In this document: piece after piece, positions 19,961-29,806 of the stretch | Layout of the letters: every line of letters begins with the position of its first letter | Position numbering within the stretch: the stretch's first letter is position 1 | From: Thermoplasmata archaeon | GTDB taxonomy: Archaea > Thermoplasmatota > Thermoplasmata > Thermoplasmatales > Thermoplasmataceae | NCBI GenBank assembly: GCA_021797735.1 | Contig: JAJZZE010000045.1 | Coordinates: forward strand, 1 to 64,000 | Direction of reading: 5' to 3' | DNA: 64,000 nt | The notes under the pieces: model-generated | Told to the model about the DNA's origin: nothing | What the model saw: the letters and a program-made list of their open reading frames with translations, nothing else | Database searches by the model: none | Made by a program: the position numbers and the translations under genes

Positions 19961-21535
19961 TTATTTTATAAACCTAAACAGCCTGTCGTTGCCTGATGTG
20001 CGGTCATTGTATGGTAGGTGCCTCATAAGGTATTTTAATACGCCAAATTTATCAGGTATAATATCCAGAATATACTTCATTTCGTCCGTGCTTATTAGTT
20101 TAAAAGCTTTTATCTCTCCAATATATATAAGTAATCCAGCAATTATAAAGATAAAAACATAAAGCATGCTGTATGCAAAATGCTGCTGCAATTCAAATAC
20201 TGTAAAGAACATAATCAGTGATGCTGCCCATATCCGCACTATCCTGCCAACATCATAATTTGAAACCCTGAATTTCCTTGCATAATAATAGACAATCAAA
20301 AAGCTTACGGCGTTCATCGATGAGTATGATATAGCTGCACCAAGCAGGTAAAATCTCGGTATTAGAAGAATAGAAAGCCCTACATTAGATATCATAGACA
20401 TCCCGGCGGACATAACAAATATCCGGGTTTTTCTCACGCTGGATATCCCGGCTGAAAGCACAACAGAACCTGCAAAAATTGACGTGGAAAACATGATTAT
20501 CATCAACGGCATGTAACCATCTAGATATTCTGGACCTGCAAATACATATAAAATGGATCTGGAAAGTGCTGCTATTCCCAGGGCCGCTGGAACATAAAGC
20601 ATATATCCAATATTTAACAGCATTCTTATACTTTTATTAAACGCATCAATATTGTTTAATGAAAAAAATGAAGACAGTTTGGGTATTAATAAATTCGATA
20701 TTGGCATTATCATTATTGTGGCAGCAGATGCAACTACAAGGGCAAAGTTGTATATTCCAAGGTATGAAAGATTTATGAAATAGGATACAACGATCCTGTC
20801 AATATATGTAGCACTGGTATTCATTATTGATGCAAAAAACAACGGAACAGAATAAAATATTACGTTTTTGTAAGGTTCCACTGTCTTTTCCACATAACTA
20901 TTTTTGCCCAGTTTGAAATAGTATTTATAAACAAGCGATATAAAAAATATGGCATATATCATCTCAATTATTGCTATACCATAAAGAAGGTATACGGTGT
21001 CCTTTAACACAACCAAAAGTCCGAGCGGGAAGAAATATAAAAACACATAAAAAAATGTATATACTATAGAATATTTTTTGTACTGGTTTAATCCAAGAAG
21101 CATCGATGCAAAGACATTTATTATTACATTCATTGATATTGCAATACCTATTATTCTTACAGAAAGTATGTATTCCGTGCTGTGGAAAAACAGTATTGAT
21201 ACATAATAGGAAGAAAAATAAACAGATATATATGCAAGTCCCGCCAGCAGTATTGCCAGAAATGTCGTTCTGGTTATTAATTTTTTAATGATTTCATTAT
21301 TATTCCTTGCCAAATGGTATGATAAATAGTGCTGGAGACCATTCCCAAGCCCGAAAATAAAGACGGTTGTTAATATGTTCATTATTGCATATAATAATGA
21401 TATTGAACCAACAACGCTTACTGAAAGCATATGTGCAAGTGCAAAATAAAATATGGCAGATGAGATAAACATGCTGGATACAGCCGAATACTGAAATATA
21501 ACCCCTATGCTAAATGACTCTGTAAGGTCTGACAA
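19961..21535 (-). CDS. polysaccharide flippase-like membrane protein (MATE/Wzx type)
   Basis: 524 aa with many TM segments; flippase-like pattern. Confidence 0.75.
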   Translation of the reverse strand: MSDLTESFSIGVIFQYSAVSSMFISSAIFYFALAHMLSVSVVGSISLLYAIMNILTTVFIFGLGNGLQHYLSYHLARNNNEIIKKLITRTTFLAILLAGLAYISVYFSSYYVSILFFHSTEYILSVRIIGIAISMNVIINVFASMLLGLNQYKKYSIVYTFFYVFLYFFPLGLLVVLKDTVYLLYGIAIIEMIYAIFFISLVYKYYFKLGKNSYVEKTVEPYKNVIFYSVPLFFASIMNTSATYIDRIVVSYFINLSYLGIYNFALVVASAATIMIMPISNLLIPKLSSFFSLNNIDAFNKSIRMLLNIGYMLYVPAALGIAALSRSILYVFAGPEYLDGYMPLMIIMFSTSIFAGSVVLSAGISSVRKTRIFVMSAGMSMISNVGLSILLIPRFYLLGAAISYSSMNAVSFLIVYYYARKFRVSNYDVGRIVRIWAASLIMFFTVFELQQHFAYSMLYVFIFIIAGLLIYIGEIKAFKLISTDEMKYILDIIPDKFGVLKYLMRHLPYNDRTSGNDRLFRFIK

Positions 21536-21689
21536 TGAATACTCAATAAAAACTTTGTTTAAAAACTTATCTATTAAAAACTAATTAGAAAATTGCATCT
21601 ACGCCAGAAAGTGTAATGCCATACGCTTATAGTTAAACATACCCTTTTCTGTAATGCACCTTAAATCATAAAAAACTCCCGTGAATAAC

Positions 21690-21814
21690 ATTCACGCTCC
21701 AGTTTCCCTTAAAAGTTTCATTACTGGAATCATGGAATTCCCACTGACGTGATATGCAGGTAATTTTCCATACCAAACTTACACCTGTTAGCCACATATG
21801 CCCCCGGCGTGCAC
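21690..21814 (-). mobile_element. relic of a group II intron 5' region (domain I)
   Basis: Reverse complement GTGCACGCCGGGGGCATATGTGGCTAACAGGTGTAAGTTTGGTATGGAAAATTACCTG aligns with 1699-1755 and more weakly beyond. Confidence 0.75.
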
Positions 21815-21873
21815 AGTTAATGATTGCCATGGTACTAAAGAAAATATTATTAATAAATAAACATTTAATACAT

Positions 21874-22365
21874 ATGAAAAACATTAACTTATTAATTCCA
21901 TCAAAGCACAACAATACTATTGTAAATAAACATGAAAATAAATTAGTATTCAGTATCGGATATGAAGGGATAAATTTTGATTATTTCCTTGAATTACTTA
22001 ACAAAAACAAAATAACACAGGTTATCGACATAAGGATGAATTCCTTTTCATGGAAAAAAGATTTCAGGAATAAAATTTTTGAAAATAATCTGGAAAAAAA
22101 CAACATTAAATATATACACATCACCAATTTAGGTGCACCAAAATGTATAAGAAATGAAATAAAAAATAATAATAATCCGGAAAAATTTTTTTCGGAATAT
22201 AAGATATTATTATCCAGGAATAAAGATTCTTTTGAATATTTAATGGAACTTTCAGGTGAGGAAAAGACTATAATTTTATGTGTTGAAAAGGATTATAAAT
22301 CATGCCACAGGAAGGCTATAGTTGATAAATTAAGAAAACATAATTTTAGTGTGATAAATATATGA
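21874..22365 (+). CDS. DUF488 family protein
   Basis: FSIGYEGINFDYFLELL, VIDIRMNSFSWKKDF, CVEKDYKSCHRKAI. Confidence 0.85.
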   Translation: MKNINLLIPSKHNNTIVNKHENKLVFSIGYEGINFDYFLELLNKNKITQVIDIRMNSFSWKKDFRNKIFENNLEKNNIKYIHITNLGAPKCIRNEIKNNNNPEKFFSEYKILLSRNKDSFEYLMELSGEEKTIILCVEKDYKSCHRKAIVDKLRKHNFSVINI

Positions 22366-22540
22366 AACAAAAAAAGTCCTATTAACAGTAAAAGTCTATC
22401 CAGATAAATGGAGAAAATTGGTATACTGTGTTTGTATTGCAGGTATAACAGAAGATGGTGAATTGATTAGGTTATATCCCACGTTTATTGGATCTTTACC
22501 CGGTATATATGGAAGATCTTTATGGGATAGTACAACGTGA
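22362..22540 (+). pseudogene. truncated/frameshifted DUF488-partner protein
   Basis: ATGA-coupled start, frameshift at an A7 run, then VLLTVKVYPDKWRKLVYCVCIAGITEDGELIRLYP, ending prematurely. Confidence 0.6.
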
Positions 22541-22687
22541 TAATATTTATTTATATATACTGAAACGTCCATGTATAATGCTCATAATTCATAAGATAGT
22601 TCCTGAACTCAGGTTTAAGTAAACAGCAGAACTTTACATTCGCAAACGTTAAAAAGAGTATATATACATAGATTGAATTTATATGCA

Positions 22688-24106
22688 ATGTTTATAGTCA
22701 GGTATTCCGAAATAGGTTTAAAGGGAGATAAAACAAGGAGAAATATGGAACAGATCCTCATTAACAACATACTCTCATGTTCAAAATCACATAATATTGA
22801 TTTAAAATACAGTAAAACTGATGGGAGGATATTTTTATACACAGACAATGACGATTTTCTATATGAAATACTGCCGAAAATATTCGGGATAAAATCATTC
22901 TCATATGCATATGAATACAAATTTGATAATATTGATACTATTGCCGCAATGGCCCGTGAAAAATTTTATGATTCAGTTAAAAACAGGAAATTTGCTGTGA
23001 TAGCAACGAGAAAGGGCGTGCATAGTTTTACTTCACGTGATATTGAAGTGAAAATAGGGGATGCGTTATATAATAATTCTTCCGGCGTTGACCTTGACAA
23101 CCCGGATATAAAAATTTATGCTGAAATCAGGGATAATAAATTATATCTATTTACAGAAAAAATTGGTGGTCCCGGTGGTCTGCCATTAAAATCAGAGGGA
23201 AAAGCAATATCACTGTTTTCCGGCGGTATAGATTCACCAGTGGCAACATATATGATAATGAAAAGAGGGGTTGCCTGCGACCTGTTATTCTGTTCCCTGG
23301 CACATCCAGCAGATACGGTTTATATGTTAAGGGTTGCAAAGAATCTTCTTGACCAATATTCCAGAGGTTATAACAACAGAATCTTCATACTTGATGGTTC
23401 AACCCTCATAACTGAAATAATAAAAAATCCAACCCATAAATTTTCAAATCTTATTTTTAAGGAATTATTATATGAATATGCCCAGAATCTGTGTATAGAA
23501 TACGGTTACAATGGGATAGTAACTGGTGAATCCATTGGCCAGGTTTCATCGCAAACCCCAGAAAATATAGAGGCTATGTCAAGAGATATACACTATCCAG
23601 TATACAGGCCACTGATCGGTTTTGACAAGGAGGAAACCATAAACTATTCAAAATCTATAAACCTGTATTTTTCTGACTCAATAGGTGAGTTCTGCTCTCT
23701 ATTTTCAAAAAATCCCGGTATTAAAGTAGCATATCACGATTTAAAAAAGGAAATGGATAAATTTGATCTGAATAAATATATCCATGAAATCATTGTTTTA
23801 AGGAAGGACAATATAGATTCATATATGAAATCAATAGAAAATAGATATGTTAATGATATCCCCGTCCACTGTAATATAATTGATTTAAGAAACAGTGATG
23901 ATTATGATAAATGGCATATAGCCAGTGCAGTAAATCTAAACATTAAGGATCTGGACAGTGTTATTGAACACGGTGATAGGGATAAAAACTATCTTTTCTA
24001 CTGTAAAAAGGGCCTGAACAGTGCCTATGCCGTATCGTTAATGCTGGAAAATGGGTACAGTGCATTTTATTCAACGGAAAAAAGTTTAAAAAAGATTAAA
24101 AATTAA
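22688..24106 (+). CDS. thiI: tRNA 4-thiouridine synthetase ThiI with C-terminal rhodanese domain
   Basis: VRYSEIGLKGDKTRRNME, SLFSGGIDSPVATYMIMKRG, GESIGQVSSQT, C-terminal IDLRNSDDYDKWHIASAVN and FYCKKGLNSAY. Confidence 0.92.
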   Translation: MFIVRYSEIGLKGDKTRRNMEQILINNILSCSKSHNIDLKYSKTDGRIFLYTDNDDFLYEILPKIFGIKSFSYAYEYKFDNIDTIAAMAREKFYDSVKNRKFAVIATRKGVHSFTSRDIEVKIGDALYNNSSGVDLDNPDIKIYAEIRDNKLYLFTEKIGGPGGLPLKSEGKAISLFSGGIDSPVATYMIMKRGVACDLLFCSLAHPADTVYMLRVAKNLLDQYSRGYNNRIFILDGSTLITEIIKNPTHKFSNLIFKELLYEYAQNLCIEYGYNGIVTGESIGQVSSQTPENIEAMSRDIHYPVYRPLIGFDKEETINYSKSINLYFSDSIGEFCSLFSKNPGIKVAYHDLKKEMDKFDLNKYIHEIIVLRKDNIDSYMKSIENRYVNDIPVHCNIIDLRNSDDYDKWHIASAVNLNIKDLDSVIEHGDRDKNYLFYCKKGLNSAYAVSLMLENGYSAFYSTEKSLKKIKN

Positions 24107-24774
24107 ATGGTATATTTTATATATTTTTTATTTCCCACAGCGTCATTATAGTCCATATCCATGCCATTTTCCATTGTGAATTTATACAGTTTTTTCAATA
24201 ATGATTTTCTGGTTCTCTCTGCCTGCTTTTTTACTATTACTGTCTGAGTTTTTATATACCCCTCATTTCTTGGAAATGCTATTAATTTTGAAATAAAATC
24301 CGGGTATGCCAGCTGAAATATTTTTACCTGAACCCTGACGTATTCCGGTACTGGCTTTAGTGAAAAGCTTTTCATTTCATACATTATTTCATTGATATAG
24401 TCAACAAAATCCGGCTGTGCATATATGCCCACCTCACCGTTAATTATGATTAATCTCGTTCTATCCCTTAACAAACTGTTTTCGTACAGTTCACTTTTTT
24501 TGAATGCATTGATAAATCTCCAGCCCATGGCATAATAATTCTTTTTATCATTATTATTCAAAACTATACTGTTTTTGGTAAGTTCTGAATTTAACATAAA
24601 TGCAAAACCTTTCATGGCATTCATGCTTATATTCCTCTTAAACTCGGATCTGTAATTGTAATAATTCATCTGCGTTACGGTTTCATCAAGGCATTTACCG
24701 AGAATCATATTTATAGTATCCGATTTGAATTTAACAAAATTATTAACATATTTATGCGTCGCTATCACTTTCAT
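24103..24774 (-). CDS. hypothetical protein, possible PD-(D/E)XK nuclease fold
   Basis: YAQPDFVDYINEIMYEMKSF fits a PD...ExK pattern; 4 bp from the Ogg gene. Confidence 0.5.
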   Translation of the reverse strand: MKVIATHKYVNNFVKFKSDTINMILGKCLDETVTQMNYYNYRSEFKRNISMNAMKGFAFMLNSELTKNSIVLNNNDKKNYYAMGWRFINAFKKSELYENSLLRDRTRLIIINGEVGIYAQPDFVDYINEIMYEMKSFSLKPVPEYVRVQVKIFQLAYPDFISKLIAFPRNEGYIKTQTVIVKKQAERTRKSLLKKLYKFTMENGMDMDYNDAVGNKKYIKYTI

Positions 24775-24778
24775 ATTC

Positions 24779-25411
24779 TCACTTTAATATTTTATTTGTT
24801 GCTATTTTCCATAGGTATAAATCGAATATCCCGGGTTTTAATTTATAGCTTTTTGCTATTCTATTGAATATTTCCTCAGTTTCCAGATAATCATTTTTAG
24901 AATTTAATTTTACATTATCTATGTAATTATAATTCATCATAGTTTCCATTATATGTTTATCCAGTATGGCAAAATCAAATATGCCGGTATTCCTCAGGAA
25001 GTGTGATGCCTCTTTATATCCAATTCCCTTTATATTATTTACCAGATATTCCCTTACATAGTTTTTATCATTACTGGATAACAGTTCCTTTAAATCATCC
25101 ATTACAAATCTTGCATTTACTATATAATCTGATCTTTTATTATAAAACCTGTACTTTATTTTTTTCAGTTCGTCCTTTAATTTATCCAGGTCATATTCAA
25201 TAAATCCATCCATAATATATTTCTGCGTTTTTATTCCCATTTCAGCTGATGTATTGGCAGTTAATATACAGAAACTTAACTCTATAAATAATGACCTGTT
25301 ATCTGACTTGCCAACGTTCATAAAATCTACAATTCTATCATTTATCTTTTTATTATAATGGAGTCTTATCTCCCTTATTTTTTTAGAAAGCTCATCATTA
25401 AGTTCTATCAT
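24779..25411 (-). CDS. ogg: N-glycosylase/DNA lyase (archaeal Ogg type)
   Basis: SFCILTANTSA, NIKGIGYKEASHFLRNTG, AILDKHIM (HhH-GPD Ogg2-like). Confidence 0.87.
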   Translation of the reverse strand: MIELNDELSKKIREIRLHYNKKINDRIVDFMNVGKSDNRSLFIELSFCILTANTSAEMGIKTQKYIMDGFIEYDLDKLKDELKKIKYRFYNKRSDYIVNARFVMDDLKELLSSNDKNYVREYLVNNIKGIGYKEASHFLRNTGIFDFAILDKHIMETMMNYNYIDNVKLNSKNDYLETEEIFNRIAKSYKLKPGIFDLYLWKIATNKILK

Positions 25412-25430
25412 AAAAAATTAAAAAAAATTT

Positions 25431-26054
25431 TTATTCTCTCTTGAAAGCTTCGTATGTTCTCTTTGCCCTGTTAAGTCTCTTTTCAACAACTTTCCAGTTC
25501 ACGTTCTTCATAAATGCGTCCATGTATGGTGCTCTTTTTGCTCCATAATCCGTATAATATGCGTGTTCATAGACATCTAAGGGTAATATCATCAGGGCAT
25601 TCCATATTGCACTTGCACTGTGTATATCTGCTCCAACAACTCTTAATTTTCCGTAGTTTAAGTCAAATATTAAATGTGCCCATCCCCTGAATGCTGTTCC
25701 AACAGCCTTGAATAATTTTACAAAGTTATCATAGCCTCCAAAATCCTTATCTATCTGCTCTTTTACTGAAGTAGGGATTTCAACATGTTCTTTGCTCAAC
25801 GATTCAAAATAGTACTCATGTAGCATTGACCCATCATAGTTGAATGCTTCTTCAAGCTTCATCTCTCTTAAATCACTGTAATTCTGATTTGCTTTGCCCA
25901 GATCAACATCGGGTAGTTTTGACCATATTTCATTCAACTTTGTTACATATCCCTTATAATGGACATCAAAATGATAATCTATCTGCTGGTCTGATATGCC
26001 TTCCAATCCTCTTGGTTTTAATTTATCTTTTGCTTCCCACGTCTCTGCTGCCAT
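25431..26054 (-). CDS. sod: superoxide dismutase (Fe/Mn)
   Basis: HYKGYVTKLNE, FRGWAHLIFDLNYGKLRVVGADIHSASAIWNALMILPLDVYEHAYYTDYG. Confidence 0.95.
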   Translation of the reverse strand: MAAETWEAKDKLKPRGLEGISDQQIDYHFDVHYKGYVTKLNEIWSKLPDVDLGKANQNYSDLREMKLEEAFNYDGSMLHEYYFESLSKEHVEIPTSVKEQIDKDFGGYDNFVKLFKAVGTAFRGWAHLIFDLNYGKLRVVGADIHSASAIWNALMILPLDVYEHAYYTDYGAKRAPYMDAFMKNVNWKVVEKRLNRAKRTYEAFKRE

Positions 26055-26300
26055 AATAATCTTTTTGATATTATTTTATCATTTAAAAATTTATTGATAA
26101 TATTATAGCTTAAAATATAATAAATACCGTATAAATTATCATATATACAACCAGGGAGGTATGCAGTGCCAAATCGCAGTTAAAATTTATATATATTCAT
26201 ACTGCAGGTATAATTATCAACTATATTAATTCATAAAACTACATTATTTTCAAAAAAATAGAAGCCATTCTGTAAGGTATAGTAGAGTCTGACATTATGC

Positions 26301-26335
<35 letters not shown>

Positions 26336-26352
26336 TATATGATAATCTCTCT

Positions 26353-28020
26353 ATGAATAAAAAGTATATTGCCATTATTATAGCAATAATTTTTATTACA
26401 ACAGCATTTATTGGAATACACATTGTAAATAACAACACAAATGTTGATACTAATAACAACAATTTTAAAATTAACGTAAAGCCATATATAAATTCTAATA
26501 TAACACCAGAATTTTATAGTTTATCCATATATATAGAAAAACCTTCTTATATAAATTATACAGAAACCCCATATAAATATAATGTAAATATATTAAACAA
26601 GACATTGCCATTTAAAAATAATACACTGTACTTGAATAATAATATTATTAAAAATGTAAGTGAACAGTGGTATAATAATTTAAAAAGCAGTAATAATATT
26701 GTAAATTATATAAGTAATAAAAACTCCCTATCAATGCAATTGTATGGATTTGCCTTTATAAATAAAGACAATAAAACCTATGTTTATTCATACTTTAATA
26801 ATATACTGTATAACCCTATCAATATCATCAATACAAACTCTTTTAATTATAATTTAAGTATGTTTTTTAATTATAACAACCCGGTATACGTTTTCAGCGG
26901 TAATAATACAAATAATACGCCAGAATCTATAACACCGGGCCCTGGAAGCAATTGCTGTGTGCATGAAAGGAAGGTATGTGATTATAACCATGACCATTCA
27001 TATACACAGGAATTAAATCAAACAACGTATAAAAATTCATATTTGCCCGTTTCAATAATGAATTTACATGACGCTAACAATAATACCGACATTGCAACAT
27101 ATTCCAGCTCAATTTCAGAATTCAATTCAAGTAAAAATGTAAATTTTAAATTCAATGACACAACAACATATAGCTCAACAGATACTGTTCAATCCACAAC
27201 TCCCTCATACATAAGCCCAGATTTATCGGTAAACGATATAACCCTGGTTGCTGAAAAGCAGTATCCTGTAAACATTTATGGCATTCCCAATGCAACCCTA
27301 CAGTTAACAAATTATAGATCAGTTATAGTAACGGATTATAAATATACACTATATCTATGTTTTTATAAAAATGGGGAAGAAGTAAGGCACTCATCATCTA
27401 CACATTCAGAGGACCATACAAATTATGGTAATCCATATGGAACATTAAAGGTATTAAGTGCAGGCTCTGGTGTAAAAGATACGGGCTTCTCTATAAGTAA
27501 TAAAACTCAAAGGGAATACATATACGCAATAGGATTTTATCAATATTTATTAAAAGATAACACTGAAATATTAAATAAAACCCTGAATGCAGGAAATTTT
27601 TATTCAGTATCAACATTATCATTAAATGTAACAACATATACAAATGCATATGATACATTAAATAAAGTTTTAACCGCAGCAAACCTATTTCTGGGCGGCT
27701 TAGGCCTTGATCTGGCAATAATGAGTGTAAGTGCGGCTGCATTTGATTTGGGTGGTGCTGCTGGATATGTATTGGCAGCGGCGTCTCTTGTTGCTGCTGC
27801 GGGCTCACTGGGCATTGCAATAGCACAGGCAGCACAACCACTGTCTGTTGCAGAAAATATAAATGGACAATTTAACACAATGAGCTTTAACAATGAGAAC
27901 ATTGGAACGGGAGCACCCTTCAATTTTGTCCTGTATAAATCCGAATACCCGGAAAATATAGAATACAGTGGTGCGTATCATACCATGTATGTTCCAGAGC
28001 CATATATTTATGTTACATAA
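26353..28020 (+). CDS. large Asn-rich secreted/surface protein
   Basis: N-terminal signal/TM MNKKYIAIIIAIIFITTAFIGI, Asn/Thr/Tyr-rich ectodomain, CCVHERKVC motif, Gly/Ala-rich hydrophobic segment near the C-terminus. Confidence 0.75.
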   Translation: MNKKYIAIIIAIIFITTAFIGIHIVNNNTNVDTNNNNFKINVKPYINSNITPEFYSLSIYIEKPSYINYTETPYKYNVNILNKTLPFKNNTLYLNNNIIKNVSEQWYNNLKSSNNIVNYISNKNSLSMQLYGFAFINKDNKTYVYSYFNNILYNPINIINTNSFNYNLSMFFNYNNPVYVFSGNNTNNTPESITPGPGSNCCVHERKVCDYNHDHSYTQELNQTTYKNSYLPVSIMNLHDANNNTDIATYSSSISEFNSSKNVNFKFNDTTTYSSTDTVQSTTPSYISPDLSVNDITLVAEKQYPVNIYGIPNATLQLTNYRSVIVTDYKYTLYLCFYKNGEEVRHSSSTHSEDHTNYGNPYGTLKVLSAGSGVKDTGFSISNKTQREYIYAIGFYQYLLKDNTEILNKTLNAGNFYSVSTLSLNVTTYTNAYDTLNKVLTAANLFLGGLGLDLAIMSVSAAAFDLGGAAGYVLAAASLVAAAGSLGIAIAQAAQPLSVAENINGQFNTMSFNNENIGTGAPFNFVLYKSEYPENIEYSGAYHTMYVPEPYIYVT

Positions 28021-28114
28021 AAATAATTTTTATATAATTTACAGGTAAAGATAATGAAAAATTATATTTTTATTAAGATGTAAAAAATTAATAATGTTTT
28101 TAATATAACGTTAT

Positions 28115-28711
28115 ATGATTCCTGTTATAATAATAGGTGGCATACCCGGAGTTGGAAAAACAAGTATATCCGGCTATATTGCCGGAGAGTTCAACATAAA
28201 CATAATATTATCTGGTGATTATTTAAGAGAATTTTTAAGGCCATACAATACTAATATTTTAAATAAAAGTGTATATGAGGCATACAGACTTTATGGAGAA
28301 AAAAATGAAAAAAATATAATAAATGGTTATTTAGATCAAACAAGAATAATGTATAAGGGTATTAATGCCATTCTGAACAGGTCAATAAAAAATGGTGAAC
28401 CACTTATCCTGGAAACATTGTATTTCATGCCAGAATTTCTCGATAAAAATATTATAGATAAAATAATTTCAGTATATATTGATATATCGGACATAAATAT
28501 ACATAAAAATAGATTAAAATCAAGAATAAATTATACACATTTTAATTCTCCGGGTGAGAGGTTAATAGATCAACTGGATGTTTATAAGATTATATCAAAT
28601 TATTCAATAGAAAATAGCAAAAATAAAAACGTTTTAATTGTTGATAATATAAATTATGATGAAACAAGGGAGAAAATAAAAAATTATGTTAAAGATAAAA
28701 TAGAATCATAA
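28115..28711 (+). CDS. P-loop kinase (2-phosphoglycerate kinase-like)
   Basis: IIIGGIPGVGKTSISGYIA Walker A; ILSGDYLREFLRPY. Confidence 0.7.
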   Translation: MIPVIIIGGIPGVGKTSISGYIAGEFNINIILSGDYLREFLRPYNTNILNKSVYEAYRLYGEKNEKNIINGYLDQTRIMYKGINAILNRSIKNGEPLILETLYFMPEFLDKNIIDKIISVYIDISDINIHKNRLKSRINYTHFNSPGERLIDQLDVYKIISNYSIENSKNKNVLIVDNINYDETREKIKNYVKDKIES

Positions 28712-29806
28712 TGCATTATTTAAATCATTTATTATGTCATCATAATCCTCTATACCAATTGATAATCTCATGAATTTATCATTTACCTTTAATGTATCTA
28801 ATTCATCCTTATTTAATGACCTGTGTGACATTGTATATGGATGTGCAATTATTGTATTCACACCGCCCAGTGTGTTTGCAGGAACTATTAATTTCAGTTT
28901 CTTAAAGAATGTATTCATATCTCCAGTTATCTCGAAACCAATTATTCCAGAAAAACCTTTCATATACTCTCTGGCTACATCATAATCAGGATGATTTTCC
29001 AGTCCAGGATATATTACATTATTTACCTTTTTATTACTGTATAAAAATTTGGCTACCTTCATTGTATTATCATTTATTTTATCCATCCTTAACTTCAATG
29101 TTTTAATGCCACTATCCGTTAAAAATGCAGAGTTAGGATCCAGGGAAGTACCAAAAGTCCTTCTCATTGCATCAATTTTTTCTATTAAATCTGATCTTCC
29201 TGCAGCAAGTCCCGAAATCACATTATTATGTCCGGAAATGAATTTTGATGCACTATGTATTACTATATCCGCACCCAGTTTAATGGGGTTTATATTAACA
29301 GGTGTTGAAAATGTTGAATCAACAATTAAAACTGCATTAGTTTTTCTACATTTTTCAGATATTTCTCTAATATCATTTACCCTTAAAATTGGATTTGTTA
29401 AGCTTTCTATAAATACAAGCTTTGTGTCATCCTTTATATTTTTTATTATATTATCAGTTCCCGGATTAGATATATCCGTTTTTATACCCCATGTTCTTAA
29501 AAAATCCTTAAAGAAATGATAGGATCTTGCAAACGTATCAAGGTGTGTCAATGCCCTGTCTCCAGGTTTTAATAGAGATAGCAGTGTCGTTGTAATAGCT
29601 CCCATTCCAGAAGAAAACACGTTATAATCTTCCGCATGTTCTAATTCCTTTATCTTTAACCCAAGATTCTCAACAGTAGGATTATATTCCCTTGTATATC
29701 TATACTTCTGCCCCTCTGGAACAATATATGAGCTTGTCTGATATATTGGAAACGTTAAAGGCCTTGCATACACATTATCTACATTATCACTAATACCACT
29801 AATCAT
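28706..29806 (-). CDS. PLP-dependent transsulfuration enzyme (cystathionine gamma-synthase/lyase-like)
   Basis: YRYTREYNPTVENL, SSGMGAITT, DSTFSTPVNINPIKLGADIVIHSASKFISGH. Confidence 0.9.
   Translation of the reverse strand: MISGISDNVDNVYARPLTFPIYQTSSYIVPEGQKYRYTREYNPTVENLGLKIKELEHAEDYNVFSSGMGAITTTLLSLLKPGDRALTHLDTFARSYHFFKDFLRTWGIKTDISNPGTDNIIKNIKDDTKLVFIESLTNPILRVNDIREISEKCRKTNAVLIVDSTFSTPVNINPIKLGADIVIHSASKFISGHNNVISGLAAGRSDLIEKIDAMRRTFGTSLDPNSAFLTDSGIKTLKLRMDKINDNTMKVAKFLYSNKKVNNVIYPGLENHPDYDVAREYMKGFSGIIGFEITGDMNTFFKKLKLIVPANTLGGVNTIIAHPYTMSHRSLNKDELDTLKVNDKFMRLSIGIEDYDDIINDLNNAL

Noticed and set aside
21670-21700. Hairpin CGTGAATAACATTCACG with adjoining A/T run as an intrinsic terminator
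   Set aside because: Stem is real (7 bp) but archaeal termination does not require hairpins and no flanking transcript end is evident; kept only as context for the intron relic
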